Source of the DNA: Bacteroidales bacterium
Lineage (GTDB): Bacteria; Bacteroidota; Bacteroidia; Bacteroidales; VadinHA17
Direction of reading: 5' to 3'
Length of the DNA: 64,000 bases
Assembly (NCBI GenBank): GCA_009877105.1
Contig: WXFD01000013.1
Span: forward strand, 1-64,000
How positions within the stretch are numbered: the first letter of the stretch is position 1; every line of letters begins with the position of its first letter. Positions 62,101-64,000 of this stretch are shown here, one piece after another. The translations under genes were made by a program, and so were the position numbers. The notes under the pieces were generated by a model. The model did no database searches and was not told the origin of the DNA. It was given only the letters and a program-made list of their open reading frames with translations.

Positions 62101-63567
62101 ATGATGAAAAAAATCATTATAATACTTACAGTACTGCTTTCACTTGGAAGCTGCAAGGGGTTTCTTGAGCAGGACCTGCGTTCGGAACTGAACTATGACA
62201 ATTATTTTCTCGCAGAAAAGGACCTGGTAAGCTTTGCTGACGGCATGTTCGGTGGTCTGATCACCTGGACCTGGACCGGAGGTGGTTTGTTCTTTAATAA
62301 CTATTGGGTATTGCAGGACCTTGCATCCGACAATTGCTATGAAACCGGGCCTTCCATCGACATGCTTGACCTTTCACAATTTACCTTCGACGAGAATAAT
62401 GCTACGGTATATTATATCTGGGTGGGCTGCTATGAAGTTATAAACTCAACCAATGTTTTGCTCGAGGAGTCAGAGAATATCCAACATTATTCCAGGCCGG
62501 AGATAAAGGATCACCTCCGGGGAGAGGCATATTTTCTCCGGGGAATGCTTTATTTTGATCTTGTCAGGCTGTTCGGCGATATCCCGCTGCAGCTCTTTTC
62601 AACCAAAACAGCTGCAGAGACCCAGATTCCCAGGACCCCGGTGGCAGAAGTCTATGAAAGCATTATAAGTGATCTTGAGAAAGCAGAACAGCTGCTAAGG
62701 ATCAACCCTTTTCCCAACAGGGTTCAGGGAATGCCCACCAGCCTTGCTGCATCAGCCCTGCTGGCAAAGGTTTACCTGACCCGGGGTGCACTGACCAATA
62801 ATGCCGGTGATTTCAATCTTGCCAAAACCAGCCTTGAAAAGGTTATCGGGAATTACACTCTTGAACCCGAGTATGCTGACATTTTCAAGCTGAAAAATGC
62901 TAATGCCGGTGAGATAATCTGGGCCGTCAATTTCAGCGGAACACTGGGTGAAGGCTGGACAACAAACCAGTTCATTGTGCGCCTCATGCCCACCACGGTC
63001 GCGGCAAACGGAACCCGCAACGGACAAGGATGGGAGCGCCCGCTGGACATACTTTACAACAGCTTCGCACCAGGCGATAAAAGAAAGGCAGCAACTTTCA
63101 TAACAGAATTTGAAGGTGAGATTTTCAACGGACCCTATATCAGGAAGTACTGGGACCAGGAAGCAGAAGGAGGAAGACAGAACGGGGAGTCTGATGCCGA
63201 CTTTATTTATCTTCGCTATTCCGACGTGCTTCTGATGTATGCGGAGGTCCTTAACGAAATTAATAACGGGCCCACTGCTGAAGCCTATAATTCCATAAAT
63301 GCAATCCGCAACAGGGCCGGATTGGATGACCTTGCCGCCGGACTGGATTACCAGGCTTTCAAGGATGCCCTGCTGCAGGAAAGACAATGGGAATTTGTCA
63401 TGGAGGGTCACAGATGGTTCGACCTGGTAAGGATGGGAAAGCTGTTTGAACGTATCCGCATAGCTAAGCCCACAGCCAACATACAGCCACATCATATCCT
63501 TTTCCCGATACCCCAGAAAGAGAGGTACCTTAACCCGAACCTTACTCAGAATAACGGTTATAATTAA
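62101..63567 (+). CDS. SusD/RagB-family nutrient-binding lipoprotein
   Basis: This 488-residue lipoprotein binds the substrate on the cell surface and closes the lid of the SusC channel. The lipobox is LSLGSC, followed by KGFLEQDLRSELNYDNYF. The tetratricopeptide-like helices (YFLRGMLYFDLVRLFGDIPL), the RTPVAEVYESIISDLEKAE segment and the C-terminal signature AIRNRAGL, EFVMEGHRWFDLVRM and ILFPIPQKE are complete. It starts with ATG at 62101. SusD position after SusC defines the start of a polysaccharide utilisation locus. Confidence 0.97.
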   Translation: MMKKIIIILTVLLSLGSCKGFLEQDLRSELNYDNYFLAEKDLVSFADGMFGGLITWTWTGGGLFFNNYWVLQDLASDNCYETGPSIDMLDLSQFTFDENNATVYYIWVGCYEVINSTNVLLEESENIQHYSRPEIKDHLRGEAYFLRGMLYFDLVRLFGDIPLQLFSTKTAAETQIPRTPVAEVYESIISDLEKAEQLLRINPFPNRVQGMPTSLAASALLAKVYLTRGALTNNAGDFNLAKTSLEKVIGNYTLEPEYADIFKLKNANAGEIIWAVNFSGTLGEGWTTNQFIVRLMPTTVAANGTRNGQGWERPLDILYNSFAPGDKRKAATFITEFEGEIFNGPYIRKYWDQEAEGGRQNGESDADFIYLRYSDVLLMYAEVLNEINNGPTAEAYNSINAIRNRAGLDDLAAGLDYQAFKDALLQERQWEFVMEGHRWFDLVRMGKLFERIRIAKPTANIQPHHILFPIPQKERYLNPNLTQNNGYN

Positions 63568-63758
63568 AAATCATGACAGCAGTTCAACCTGGTTTCAATT
63601 CACATGGCAGGATCCGGCAACGGTATTACAACGGCGGGAAAAATCTCCGGCCGCGACATTACTGCTCCGTACTGAACAGGATCCCGGAAAACCGGCCTCC
63701 CAGGCGGAACTGAAATAGGAATGTTTGCAAAAAATATAAACCTTAATTAACGACCGAC

Positions 63759-64000
63759 ATGAAGAAACCGATCCTAATCATGGTCCTTCCGGTGGTAATG
63801 ATCCTTGCAACTTGCAAAAGTCATACAAATGATCAGTCTTCACCGTACAATACCATACCGTCGCTCGACGAACTGTCAGCATTCTGGGTATCAACCGACA
63901 CCGTTGAAATGGAGCCTTCCATAAGAAACTTTCGCGGACAGGCTCTGCTGAACAGGGACATGACATCGATAAGCTGGTTTGTTTCCGCGCCATTCTCCGG
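63759..64000 (+). CDS. Lipoprotein, start only (runs off the window)
   Basis: An ATG at 63759 opens a frame to the window end. The leader KPILIMVLPVVMILATC has a lipobox cysteine at residue 19. The visible mature part (SSPYNTIPSLDELSAFWVST and further to WFVSAPF) is too short for family assignment. Third gene after SusC and SusD, it is likely a surface glycan-binding protein or hydrolase of the locus. Confidence 0.75.
   Translation, partial: MKKPILIMVLPVVMILATCKSHTNDQSSPYNTIPSLDELSAFWVSTDTVEMEPSIRNFRGQALLNRDMTSISWFVSAPFS

Overview
The window reads as chromosome of an anaerobic, polysaccharide-degrading member of the Bacteroidota (Bacteroidales-like). Support comes from a SusC/SusD pair, DUF4382-like lipoproteins, an ECF sigma/anti-sigma locus with a beta-barrel, glycosidase families GH16, GH116 and GH172 (DUF2961), few Shine-Dalgarno sites, and one promoter fitting the Bacteroidota pattern (TTG, about 20 bases, TAnnTTG-like). 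Three tRNA genes are present: Phe, Gly and Leu. All functions are read from the sequence; no database search was run.

Layout. (1) 1-1850 is a run of integron-like gene cassettes: three attC-like sites bound a MntA/HepT toxin-antitoxin cassette and a GH16 hydrolase cassette. No integrase is in view. (2) 2171-10411 is an AT-richer type I restriction-modification operon (hsdM, hsdS, hsdR) with two RhuM-like genes (one short, one fused to a Fic/Doc domain) and a four-helix-bundle gene between hsdS and hsdR. (3) 11262-13816 is a peroxide-defence cluster: a PerR-like regulator behind its own Per-box-like palindrome, a Dps-like thioferritin, a Prx6-type peroxiredoxin and an OsmC protein. (4) 13875-20727, minus strand, holds xylose isomerase and xylulokinase downstream of a one-carbon module: corrinoid protein, methyl-H4folate methyltransferase, a MetV-MetF fusion and a MetH-type reactivation protein. 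(5) 20939-24194 holds a TolB-like exported protein, a PlsC acyltransferase and a diacylglycerol-kinase-like protein. (6) 24438-32463 is a carbohydrate cluster of exported enzymes (GH35/42-like, GH116, Tat-exported sugar isomerase and oxidoreductase, GH172).

(7) 33425-39395 holds a leaderless subtilase with a small membrane protein, MetA, Hsp20, an O-methyltransferase and an M16 peptidase. (8) 39512-49221 is shaped by repeats. Each of the three tRNA genes sits beside locally amplified repeats; those at tRNA-Gly and tRNA-Leu contain pieces of the tRNA gene itself. Between them lie a GIY-YIG protein, the RIC/YtfE iron-sulfur repair protein, an SH3-like exported protein, a two-domain M16 lipoprotein, a four-helix-bundle gene and an AT-rich phosphatidylserine decarboxylase between two diverged repeats. 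(9) 49276-51900 is an MprF-like flippase/aminoacyltransferase. (10) 52471-57358 holds a sigma factor overlapping a membrane anti-sigma/beta-barrel fusion between two related lipoproteins, then a URO-D/MtaA-type methyltransferase. (11) 57685-64000 holds a lipoprotein, SusC, SusD and the start of a further lipoprotein, the beginning of a polysaccharide utilisation locus that runs off the window.

The most unusual material is the integrase-less cassette array, the tRNA-derived tandem repeats, the MetV-MetF/corrinoid module without a visible acceptor domain, and the anti-sigma/beta-barrel fusion.
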